Shown here: positions 8,050 to 15,649 of the stretch, piece by piece | Numbering within the stretch: the first letter of the stretch is position 1 | Layout of the letters: every line of letters begins with the position of its first letter | Assembly: GCA_947501445.1 (NCBI GenBank) | Contig: CANMVS010000007.1 | Location: 124,001 to 188,000 of the forward strand | Origin: an uncultured Rhizobiaceae group bacterium | GTDB taxonomy: Bacteria; Pseudomonadota; Alphaproteobacteria; Rhizobiales; Rhizobiaceae | DNA length: 64,000 nucleotides | Reading direction: 5' to 3' | Translations under genes and position numbers: made by a program | The notes under the pieces: model-generated | Told to the model about the DNA's origin: nothing | Database searches by the model: none | Seen by the model: only the letters and a program-made list of their open reading frames with translations

Positions 8050-9336
8050 TCAAAAGCCCATCATATCAGGAAGCCACAAGAATATCCCTGGGACATATGT
8101 AACAAGCGCCAAAACCATCAGCATCGCAATGAAATAGGGAATGGCGGCCTTGAATACCCTTTGTACTGGGACACCGGCAATACTGCTTGAAACGAATAGG
8201 CACAGGCCCACTGGCGGTGTTATCAGCCCCAGCGCCAATGTCAGGCAGGTGAACAGGCCAAAGTGAACAGGATCGATGTCGTATTTGTCTGCCAGAGGTG
8301 CAAAGATCGGCACCAGCATGACCATGGCGGCGGCCTGTTCGATGAATAATCCGATGATCAGATAGAGGACGAGCATCATGGTCAGGAAAACGACCGCGCT
8401 GTCGGTCCAGGCCTGGAAACTGCTACTGATCGCCCGTGGCACGCCCTCAACCGTAAGCCACCACGTTGATACATTCCCGAAGGAAATAATAATCATCACC
8501 ACCGACGTTACAATAACCGTGCGGGCCATCGCGGCATAGACTTGGCTCATGGACAATTCGCGGGTTACGAAAAAGCCGATAAACAACGCGTATACGATTG
8601 CCACACAACCTGCTTCAGTGGGGGTAACGACCCCGCCTACGATCCCACCGACCATTATGAAGGGCAGTACCGCAGCAATCAAAAAGCGGCGCATGATTCG
8701 AACGACATCCCAAAAGCCGTATGCCGTCCGATCAATCGGATAATCTTTTTTGCGGACAACCAAGATTGTTACGATGATCAGACTCAGACCAATCATTATT
8801 CCTGGAATGATGCCCGCGATGAACAAGGCCGCGATGGATACATTGCCAGCGGCAAATGCATAAATCAGCATCGGTAGGCTGGGCGGAATGATCGGACCGA
8901 CGACAGAGCTTACTGCGGTGACAGCGGCGGCAAGTTCGGGGTCTTTATATGCTTCGTCGGTTGCCTTGATCATCATTGACCCGACCGCACTGGTATCGGC
9001 GATTGCTGACCCATTGATGCCACCAAAGAACATGCTTACCAGAATATTGATGTGGAGCAGCCCGCCCTTCACACGACCAACGGCAAGCTTTGCAAAATCA
9101 AGAAGCCGCGACAAAATACCAGAGCCACCCATCAATTCCCCTGCAAGGACAAAGAACGGGATAGCCACGAGGGTAAACTTGTCCAGTCCTGTCCAAAGTC
9201 GCTGCATATAAAGGGGAAACGGCTGGTCGGTCATCCAGAAGACACCAAGCGTTGACAGACCCAGCGAAAACGCAATGGGTACACCTATGAAGATGAACCC
9301 AATGAACGCGACAAAGTAGATGGCAAGGGCGTTCAT
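8050..9336 (-). CDS. dctM: TRAP transporter large permease (DctM)
   Basis: A 428-residue, very hydrophobic protein of the TRAP DctM family, with many membrane segments and typical loops such as GGINGSAIADTSAVGSMM and PPSLPMLIYA. It uses the sodium or proton gradient to import a substrate delivered by the DctP receptor. I start it at ATG 9336, immediately after the dctQ stop (TGATATG), rather than at an upstream codon at 9414 that would overlap dctQ extensively. It lies between dctQ and the FGE gene in the sulfatase operon, so the likely cargo is a sulfate ester or sulfated organic acid. This is inferred from context. Confidence 0.93.
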   Translation of the reverse strand: MNALAIYFVAFIGFIFIGVPIAFSLGLSTLGVFWMTDQPFPLYMQRLWTGLDKFTLVAIPFFVLAGELMGGSGILSRLLDFAKLAVGRVKGGLLHINILVSMFFGGINGSAIADTSAVGSMMIKATDEAYKDPELAAAVTAVSSVVGPIIPPSLPMLIYAFAAGNVSIAALFIAGIIPGIMIGLSLIIVTILVVRKKDYPIDRTAYGFWDVVRIMRRFLIAAVLPFIMVGGIVGGVVTPTEAGCVAIVYALFIGFFVTRELSMSQVYAAMARTVIVTSVVMIIISFGNVSTWWLTVEGVPRAISSSFQAWTDSAVVFLTMMLVLYLIIGLFIEQAAAMVMLVPIFAPLADKYDIDPVHFGLFTCLTLALGLITPPVGLCLFVSSSIAGVPVQRVFKAAIPYFIAMLMVLALVTYVPGIFLWLPDMMGF

Positions 9337-9337
9337 A

Positions 9338-9865
9338 TCACACCCCGGCCTCGATGGAGCTATCGGGTGCGCTTGATCTTGCAACGGCCAGCCATGTTGC
9401 AAGGAGGGTCGCAATCAGCGCGTAGGTGGCACCGACTGGAACGGAGAAATAGGGAACAGCCATGCTGACTCCAAAGACAAAAATGTCCTGTGATTTCCAG
9501 CCACTCAGCGCATAGATTGTTCCAAAATAGATAATCGCCGCAAACAGACCAATCAACAAAATATTGGTGAACACAAATAGATTCAGTCGGTACTTTGCTC
9601 GCAAAGAGCTGGTAAACATATCCACAAGGACATGCTCTCCGGATCTGATTGCAAGGCCTACGCCCAGAAACGCCATCCACTGCATCAGGTATTTCGCCAT
9701 CGCGTCGGCAAAGTTCAACGGGTAAAAAATCACGAAACGGGTAAAGACCGAAACGCAGATCGTGGCGACAATGCTCGCCAATAGGGCAATGCAGGTGACT
9801 TCGATGATCCGAGCGAGTGTCCTGTCGAATTTTTCAACTGTGTCAATGGTGGCGCGTTGCATCAT
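9338..9865 (-). CDS. dctQ: TRAP transporter small permease (DctQ)
   Basis: The 175-residue protein has four predicted membrane segments and the DctQ-type core MQWMAFLGVGLAIRSGEHVL. It is the small membrane subunit that joins DctM in TRAP importers. It sits between the receptor gene dctP, from which it is separated by a strong hairpin, and dctM, which follows after one base. All are on the reverse strand in the sulfatase operon. Confidence 0.9.
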   Translation of the reverse strand: MMQRATIDTVEKFDRTLARIIEVTCIALLASIVATICVSVFTRFVIFYPLNFADAMAKYLMQWMAFLGVGLAIRSGEHVLVDMFTSSLRAKYRLNLFVFTNILLIGLFAAIIYFGTIYALSGWKSQDIFVFGVSMAVPYFSVPVGATYALIATLLATWLAVARSSAPDSSIEAGV

Positions 9866-9909
9866 ATCTACCTCAACCGTTGCGTGGCATTCTCTTCAGC
9901 AGGCAGCGC

Positions 9910-9936
9910 GGAAAGGCGGCACCCTGCCGCCTTTCC
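9910..9936 (-). terminator. Intercistronic hairpin between dctP and dctQ
   Basis: An 11-base perfect stem, GGAAAGGCGGC paired with GCCGCCTTTCC, with a 5-base loop. There is no long T-run, so it is more likely an mRNA-stabilising or attenuating hairpin. Such a hairpin would raise receptor expression over the membrane subunits. Confidence 0.75.
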
Positions 9937-9958
9937 AATATTACATGCTGGACCTGAA

Positions 9959-11032
9959 TTAGTTGCCCAAAGAGTAACCCCAGCCATCAGTGCCGATTTC
10001 ACCGGATTCAGCCCGGATCATGTCAAGCTTTTCCTGAGACATCCCTTCTTTGCCAACAAATAGAGGCCACACGGCATCAACAGTCATGTCCCGCACCTTT
10101 TGGTACTCTGCAGCGGGCAGCGAATAAATCTCAACGCCCTCGTCTTTCATCGCCTGAATGTTTTTGGTTATGTAATCGCTCACAAACTCAATATGCCATG
10201 CCTGCGCCTCAGCAGCGGATTCCGTCAGGATTGTGCGGATATCCTCAGGCAATGCGGCCATTTTTTCTGCGTTGGCAGCGATGACCAGAGCATAGTTCTG
10301 GAAGTTGAGGTCCAGAATGTAGTTGATCAGATCGCCCTCATGAAACTTGGCAGAGTAGAAGCTGGCGTAGGGGACCGTCAGACCATCGACCATGCCGAGG
10401 CGCACAGCTTCCGGAGTGCCCGGCCAATCAACGGTAACGCCAGCGGCTCCCCAGCTTTCATGACTTCCGATTTCCAGCGGCGAGCGTGAGGCGCGAAATT
10501 TCATGCCTGCCAGATCAGCTGCCGTTTCGATTTTTTTCTTTGATGTCCCGACGTTGCGAGGCCCGCCGATTTCATAGGTTGAAAACCACTGCAGCCCGAC
10601 GTCTGCCAACTCAGAATTCACCTGTGCCTGGACTTTTTCGCTCCCCAATGCGCTAAGCATCTGCGCGCGCGATTCAAACAGGAATGGAAAGTGAAAAATT
10701 TCGAATGCCGGTGTGATCGTGGCAAGGTTGGCAAAGGAGTCACCGGCAAAATCCAGATAACCGTTTTTCACAGCTTCGAACGTCTCGACACCGGAACCCA
10801 GCTGACCGCCATGGAACACTTCGATTTCAATGCGGCCGTCTGATTTGGCGGCGACAATTTCAGCAAATTTATTGAGTCCAAAGGCAGTGACATCCTGTTC
10901 TGAAAGGACGTTTGAGACTTTGAACTTATGTTCGGCTTCCGCAAGCGCTGCCGTTGATAGCGCTGCCGTGGCAAGTGCGGTCACGACCGCAAGCCCCTTT
11001 AGAAAAGTGTGTCTTGTGATGGAATAGGTCAT
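9959..11032 (-). CDS. dctP: TRAP transporter substrate-binding protein (DctP)
   Basis: A 357-residue periplasmic receptor with an N-terminal signal peptide (hydrophobic run to about residue 31, ending AALA). The body has typical DctP features such as GGQLGSGVETFEAVKNG and MKFRASRSPLEIGS, with the conserved substrate-carboxylate arginine in the latter region. The start at ATG 11032 is supported by GGGAGGA 7 bases upstream; an earlier ATG at 11065 lacks this. It follows the sulfatase gene by 29 bases and is followed by a strong hairpin and dctQM. The neighbours indicate that the cargo is an organic sulfate ester or a related carboxylate. Confidence 0.93.
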   Translation of the reverse strand: MTYSITRHTFLKGLAVVTALATAALSTAALAEAEHKFKVSNVLSEQDVTAFGLNKFAEIVAAKSDGRIEIEVFHGGQLGSGVETFEAVKNGYLDFAGDSFANLATITPAFEIFHFPFLFESRAQMLSALGSEKVQAQVNSELADVGLQWFSTYEIGGPRNVGTSKKKIETAADLAGMKFRASRSPLEIGSHESWGAAGVTVDWPGTPEAVRLGMVDGLTVPYASFYSAKFHEGDLINYILDLNFQNYALVIAANAEKMAALPEDIRTILTESAAEAQAWHIEFVSDYITKNIQAMKDEGVEIYSLPAAEYQKVRDMTVDAVWPLFVGKEGMSQEKLDMIRAESGEIGTDGWGYSLGN

Positions 11033-11061
11033 TGGTATCCTCCCAGTTTGAAATTGATGGT

Positions 11062-12693
11062 TCAAGTATCTTCAGATTTTTCCCAGAACGCGTTTTCATT
11101 TCGATCGGCCATTACCCTCAGGATTTGCTCACGCGGAATCACCCCGCAACGAATGGCCCAGGCCTCGTATTGCGCCAGCATTTGAGCTCTGCGTTCGGGA
11201 TGTTTGGCCACGATATTGTTGAGCTCTGTGCGGTCCTGTTCCATATCGTAAAGCTCCCAGTCGTCCGGGTACTTGCGAACCAGCTTCCACTTTCCGTCCC
11301 GCACGGCAGCGTTGCCTTCATGCTCCCAGAACAAAGGACCGCGTTCAGTTTCAGCTGACGTGAAGCTCGGTGCCATGCTCTCACCTTCGCAGGGTGCAAT
11401 TGCATGGCCATCGAATTCGTTGGGATAGGCTGCGCCTGTTACATCCAGAATGGTCGCCATGATATCGGGCAGTTGTCCAGGCCCATGACGCAAACCACCT
11501 TGATCCTTGATCCCCTCGGGCCAGTGCATGATCAGTGGTGTCGAAATCCCACCTTCATGGATCCAGTGCTTGTACAATCGGAATGGGGTATTCGACAGGT
11601 TCGCCCATGCGGTCCCATAGCTTTGATAGGTGTCCTCGGCGCCCGGCATAATGCTTCGGTCATTGCCAATATTGACGGTCCGGCCGTCTCGCGTTTTGTA
11701 GCGCGCTAGGTTCAGTTCTTCGACCAATTGTGATGGTGGGACATCGTCCGGAATATCTTCCGCGCAGCCGCCATTATCGGACAGAAATACGATCAGTGTA
11801 TTCTCAAGCTGCCCGGTAGCTTCAAGCGCATCGAGAATGCGGCCGATTCCCTGATCCATTCGATCAATCTGGGCAGCGTAAACCTCCATGCAGCGGGTCA
11901 ACCATGCCTTGTCGCTGGCATCATCAAAGGGGGGTTGTGATGGGTCGCGGTCACTCAGACCCCATTTGGCTTCCAGAATTCCACTGCGTACCAAGCGCTC
12001 CAGGCGTTCCTCGCGCAGGGTGTCCCAACCCGTATCAAATCGCCCTTTGTATTTGGCAATATCATCTTCATGTGCATGCAGGGGCCAATGCGGTGCGGTA
12101 TATGCAGTAAAGAGAAAAAATGGGCTGCCCTGGTGGTTCTGCGAATGTGCTGTGATGTATTGTGCTGCCTGATCGCTAATCGTATCGGTATAAAAGAAGG
12201 ACGGGTCGTTTTCCGCCTCATGCTCAATGTTTTCTTCCCCGCGGGTCAGCGTGTTCGGGTTGTAGAAACTCCCGGCACCAATGATTGTGCCGTAAAATTT
12301 GTCGAATCCGCGACGCGTTGGCCACGCGTCTGAAGGTTCGTGCAGGCTGGCAGCGATGTGCCATTTGCCACTCATGTAAGTACAGTAACCGGCGGCCTTC
12401 AGCACTTCAGGGATGGTGACGCATTCTTTACTCAGATTTCCGACGTAACCTTCTGGACCCATGTCATAGGTCAGAACGCCAATGCCGGTCTGATGGGGAT
12501 GAAGTCCGGTCAACAATGAGGCGCGTGAGGGGCTGCAGCGAGCGGTATTGTAGAATTGCGAATACCGCAGCCCGTTCAAGGCGAGCGTGTCTAAATTTGG
12601 CGTTTCGATTTCGCCACCGTAACAGCCGATGTCTGAGTATCCCATATCATCGTTGAGGATAATAATGACGTTCGGCTTCTGCTGGTCAGACAT
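11062..12693 (-). CDS. Type I (formylglycine) sulfatase, arylsulfatase family
   Basis: The 543-residue protein shows all key sulfatase features: metal-binding NDDMGYSD at residues 14-21, the modification motif CSPSR with Cys53 as the residue converted to formylglycine, GKWHI, and FLSDNGG. It hydrolyses a sulfate ester. No signal peptide is visible, so with a TRAP importer in the same operon the substrate is probably imported before desulfation. I use the ATG at 12693, preceded by GGGGAT, over one four codons upstream. The FGE needed for its activation is encoded in the same operon. The substrate (aryl, alkyl or sugar sulfate) cannot be told. Confidence 0.94.
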   Translation of the reverse strand: MSDQQKPNVIIILNDDMGYSDIGCYGGEIETPNLDTLALNGLRYSQFYNTARCSPSRASLLTGLHPHQTGIGVLTYDMGPEGYVGNLSKECVTIPEVLKAAGYCTYMSGKWHIAASLHEPSDAWPTRRGFDKFYGTIIGAGSFYNPNTLTRGEENIEHEAENDPSFFYTDTISDQAAQYITAHSQNHQGSPFFLFTAYTAPHWPLHAHEDDIAKYKGRFDTGWDTLREERLERLVRSGILEAKWGLSDRDPSQPPFDDASDKAWLTRCMEVYAAQIDRMDQGIGRILDALEATGQLENTLIVFLSDNGGCAEDIPDDVPPSQLVEELNLARYKTRDGRTVNIGNDRSIMPGAEDTYQSYGTAWANLSNTPFRLYKHWIHEGGISTPLIMHWPEGIKDQGGLRHGPGQLPDIMATILDVTGAAYPNEFDGHAIAPCEGESMAPSFTSAETERGPLFWEHEGNAAVRDGKWKLVRKYPDDWELYDMEQDRTELNNIVAKHPERRAQMLAQYEAWAIRCGVIPREQILRVMADRNENAFWEKSEDT

Positions 12694-12747
12694 GCTGATC
12701 CCCATTCAGTTCTTTGAAATGACGGTTTGGTTCGGCGCCCAGCGGCG

Positions 12748-13497
12748 TTAAATTTGTTTTCGCACCAGATCAATAGAGAACTGGAACGATTCTGGATGGT
12801 GGATTGATTGCAAATATTCCACGACCCGGTTTTGCGCCGTCAGCGTTAATCTGACCGATGTCAGGAGCGCGCTGCCCGGTGCGACATTCAATAGCTCAGC
12901 TTCTTCTTTGGTCGCCGATTTGGCGTTGATTTCCTGTCGTGCCTTGACCACATCGATGGCCAATTCACTTTCCAGAACTTTATAGACCTTGATGTCAGAA
13001 AGGTCGCATTCCTGTAGCTTCAGTCCGATTTCCGGCGGGTAGTAGGCATGTTCGATTGCGATTGGATCGCCATTTGCCGTGCGCAATCGCTTAAGCTGCC
13101 AAACCGCCCGCTCGCCAAGTGCCTCACTGATTCTGGCATCCTGATCAGCAGTCATGCCCTGCGATAGGATGATGGCGCCAGCCTCATATTTGTCTATTTC
13201 TGCGAGCTCCTGAAAGCCCAGTAAATGTCCGACCCACCTTTCCTGAACATTCGTCCGCAAAAAAGTGCCTTGACCTCGTTTGCGCGAAAACACGCCCTCA
13301 TCTACCAAGGGAGCAATCGCGTTGCGTATGGTTACTCGACTAACACCGAATATCTCGACCAACTCGGCCTCTGTCTTCAAACGACCGTCTTCGTCAACAA
13401 GATCTCCGACAACACTTCGCTCCTTTATCAATGCCCGAATCTGCGCATGAAGCGGTACGGGTTTGTCTGATATCTGGTGCGGTTTAATCGCTGTCAT
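12748..13497 (-). CDS. GntR-family regulator (UTRA type) of the sulfatase operon
   Basis: The 249-residue protein has a GntR winged helix (VPLHAQIRALIKER through RKRGQGTFLRT) and a UTRA ligand domain. The start at ATG 13497 has GAGGAAAC directly upstream. It is the first gene of the leftward cluster, 55 bases before the sulfatase gene. A perfect 6+6 inverted repeat (TTGACA-TATG-TGTCAA) lies 31 bases upstream of its start and is a likely autoregulatory operator. It presumably senses the sulfated compound or its desulfated product. Confidence 0.9.
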   Translation of the reverse strand: MTAIKPHQISDKPVPLHAQIRALIKERSVVGDLVDEDGRLKTEAELVEIFGVSRVTIRNAIAPLVDEGVFSRKRGQGTFLRTNVQERWVGHLLGFQELAEIDKYEAGAIILSQGMTADQDARISEALGERAVWQLKRLRTANGDPIAIEHAYYPPEIGLKLQECDLSDIKVYKVLESELAIDVVKARQEINAKSATKEEAELLNVAPGSALLTSVRLTLTAQNRVVEYLQSIHHPESFQFSIDLVRKQI

Positions 13498-13527
13498 AGT
13501 TTCCTCATTTCTTAAAAGTAGTAACAT

Positions 13528-13543
13528 TTGACATATGTGTCAA
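13528..13543. promoter_or_regulatory. Palindromic operator candidate upstream of the sulfatase-operon GntR
   Basis: TTGACATATGTGTCAA has perfect 6-base arms and a 4-base spacer, a size expected for a GntR dimer site. Its TTGACA could also be part of a -35 element. It is the only clear palindrome in the gap. Confidence 0.55.
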
Positions 13544-13660
13544 CAAATATATTCTCCATAAGAATAACTGTTATTATTCAGCATCTTATCGATACGGTTC
13601 ATCAAGTTTGAACAAAATAATTTTTGGAATCGCGGGAATTATCGCGTGACTACGGTCCCG

Positions 13661-13929
13661 TCTCCGCACACCAATCTGATGTCGTCGCCTGCGCAAGATT
13701 TTGAGTGATAGAGCGGAAGAAACACCGCGGACGACCGAGTTTGCCGAGCGGCAAGCGATTGCTTGACATGGCAAAATCAGATCGCCACTGGATAATCGTA
13801 TGGGCCTATGAAGAGAACATACATGCACTGCGATTTTACAGGCGTGAGGGCCTCGTTGAGATTTGTCGGGAAACCGAGGCTGAATCAAACCTCATGAATA
13901 TTGAGCATCGCTGGACCAGGGCTAGCTGA
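13661..13929 (+). pseudogene. Decayed second copy of the GNAT acetyltransferase gene
   Basis: The beginning (CAATCTGATGTCGTCGCCTGCG and following) aligns poorly but recognisably with the start of the intact GNAT gene at 6470. An in-frame-equivalent stop appears early (TTTTGAGTGATAG). A 152-base segment is missing exactly between two CGGCAA hexamers (positions 6575 and 6727 in the intact copy). From 13749 onward it is 97% identical to the intact gene, ending in the same stop. It is convergent with the intact dsbA, the mirror image of the left copy. Confidence 0.88.
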
Positions 13930-14059
13930 CATTTGCCGTTTAGGCCGCCTCTTCATCACGCAGTTGCTGCACTATGGATGTGTAATTTTCAACGCCCTGC
14001 GCACCGGTGATCAGATGGCGCTGATTGAATACCATTGCCGGAACGCCCTGAATGCCGCG
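13749..14059. repeat. 311-base direct repeat, right copy
   Basis: This is the partner of 6727-7037, same orientation and equal length. It covers the GNAT pseudogene 3-prime part and the C-terminal codons of the intact dsbA-like gene. The distance between repeat copies is about 7.0 kb. Confidence 0.92.
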
Positions 14060-14599
14060 TGATGTCCAGAACTGTTGCTGTGTTCGCACGGCCTCGGCAA
14101 AACGTCCGTCTTCCAGCACTGCCAGTGCTTCATCACGATCAAGCCCGACTTCAGCGGCGGCATCAGCCAAAACGTCGTTGTCATTGACATTGCGGTTCAG
14201 GGTAAAATTGGTTGCCAGCAGATTCATCTTCAAAACATGCTGCAGCCCCTTGCCTGCGGCCCAATGTAAAAGCTGGTGGGCACGAAATGTATTGGCCATG
14301 CGCATGTCATCGGTAAAATTGAAGGTAAAACCCAGTTCATTGCCAATGCTGGTCAAACGGGCACGGGCTTCGATGCTACCCTGCGGCGTGGTGCCGTATT
14401 TTTCAGCCAGATGTTCACGCAGGTTTTGACCTTCCTGCGCCATTTGCGGATTCAACTCAAAAGGGTGCCAATGGATTTCAGCATCCGTCCGGGTATCTTT
14501 CAGCGCCTGTTCCAGCTGCAAAAATCCAACAATGCACCAGGGGCAGACAACGTCTGATACGATATCGATGCGCAGGCCTGCGGGGTTCTGGTCGCTCAT
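13940..14599 (-). CDS. DsbA-family (FrnE-like) thiol oxidoreductase
   Basis: A 219-residue DsbA/2-hydroxychromene-2-carboxylate isomerase-fold protein with the CPWC active site at residues 19-22 (SDVVCPWCIVG). FrnE-type proteins are cytosolic thiol-disulfide oxidoreductases linked to redox stress. No signal peptide is present. Its C-terminal 40 codons are duplicated as a fragment at 6918-7037. It is convergent with the decayed GNAT copy and marks the right side of the inserted sulfatase island. Confidence 0.92.
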   Translation of the reverse strand: MSDQNPAGLRIDIVSDVVCPWCIVGFLQLEQALKDTRTDAEIHWHPFELNPQMAQEGQNLREHLAEKYGTTPQGSIEARARLTSIGNELGFTFNFTDDMRMANTFRAHQLLHWAAGKGLQHVLKMNLLATNFTLNRNVNDNDVLADAAAEVGLDRDEALAVLEDGRFAEAVRTQQQFWTSRGIQGVPAMVFNQRHLITGAQGVENYTSIVQQLRDEEAA

Positions 14600-14875
14600 T
14601 GGTCAATTCTCCCTTTCCGGCGCTCGGCGGAAATCTTCAATCATTTATCAACGGTGCCCGTCTTTTTTGCCAGGCGTTGGGGTAACTCATGGCTCATATA
14701 GGTTGCGTGCACCCATTATCCATAGAAACCTGCCATCTTTATCATGTCTGCAGCCCTCTGGCGCATTGGTTTGCTGAAATAGCCGATACAATAGGCTCGT
14801 TCCAGCGGCCTTGGCGGTTCGGGCAGATGGCGATAGCATTCATTCCAGACCCAGAGCGAGTGTTGAGGATGGATT
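14600..14875. other. Gap between dsbA and creatininase; possible gene remnant on the reverse strand
   Basis: No complete gene is seen. On the reverse strand, 14860-14716 reads as a protein-like stretch (ECYRHLPEPPRPLERAYCIG, then a stop after KMAGFYG) without a plausible start or ribosome site. It may be the tail of a lost gene. I do not recognise the family. Confidence 0.25.
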
Positions 14876-15649
14876 ATGCGATTTGAACGAATGCGTCCAA
14901 GAGAACTGCGGGAGGCTGTCGACAAAGGCATACCCTTCGTGCTGCCGATCGGCGTGATGGAGTATCATGGCCAACACCTGCCGGCAGGGGTTGATTTGAT
15001 TGTTGTCACGCAGGTGCTTGATCGCCTGGATGACGAGATTGTGGTGCTGCCGCCCTTTGCCTACGGCGCGGCAAGCTATGCGGTTGCCAGACCAGAAGAC
15101 GGTGGGACACTGCACGTGGATGCCTCTGCAATTGTGCCTTTTGCCGAGGCACTCTTTACCGGTCTTCTGCGCGGCGGGTACCGCAATATTCATGGTATCG
15201 TCCACCACCAGAGTGAGAATTTTCATCAGGGCATGCCCACGGATCTGGCATTCCGGCTGGCAGCCCGCAACGCGATATTCCGCTACCTGGAAAATACCCG
15301 CAGTCCCGGCTGGTGGGGTGCAGGCGAGATGGCGGATTATTATGAGCAGCACGCCCGGAACACGGACCCCTTTGCATGGATACAAGTGCACCCGCTTTTT
15401 CCCAAAGGCGCGGATTTCCCGTTCGATCACGCAGGAGAAGGTGAAACGGCGCTGATGCAGGCACTGGCAGCCGATACAGTTGATATGGCACGGGCCAATG
15501 ACGGTGGGCACTGGTATACCGCGACAGCCCCTCAGGCAACGGCGGAAAATGGCGAGCGCGGCGTTCAGATTGCCCTTGATCATCTGCGCGATGTGCTGGG
15601 ACTGAATGCACGCCCGCCGGGCAATAGGCAGCAAGGAGACACCACATGA
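14876..15649 (+). CDS. Creatininase-family amidohydrolase
   Basis: The 257-residue protein matches the creatininase family: LPIGVMEYHGQHLPAGVDL holds the metal ligands (E29, H31, D40), and GIVHHQSEN replaces the family's usual second metal region. Members hydrolyse amide bonds in small cyclic or ring-opened substrates such as creatinine, mycofactocin precursor peptides, or 3-dehydro-sugar amides. A GAGGAT precedes the ATG. Its stop overlaps the next start by 4 bases, so it is coupled to a glycosidase-like protein. True creatinine hydrolysis is unlikely in this sugar context. The substrate is unknown. Confidence 0.85.
   Translation: MRFERMRPRELREAVDKGIPFVLPIGVMEYHGQHLPAGVDLIVVTQVLDRLDDEIVVLPPFAYGAASYAVARPEDGGTLHVDASAIVPFAEALFTGLLRGGYRNIHGIVHHQSENFHQGMPTDLAFRLAARNAIFRYLENTRSPGWWGAGEMADYYEQHARNTDPFAWIQVHPLFPKGADFPFDHAGEGETALMQALAADTVDMARANDGGHWYTATAPQATAENGERGVQIALDHLRDVLGLNARPPGNRQQGDTT

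Noticed and set aside
8050-9414. Longer DctM starting at 9414
   Set aside because: It would overlap dctQ by 77 bases. The ATG at 9336 directly follows the dctQ stop in the same way as the next junction.
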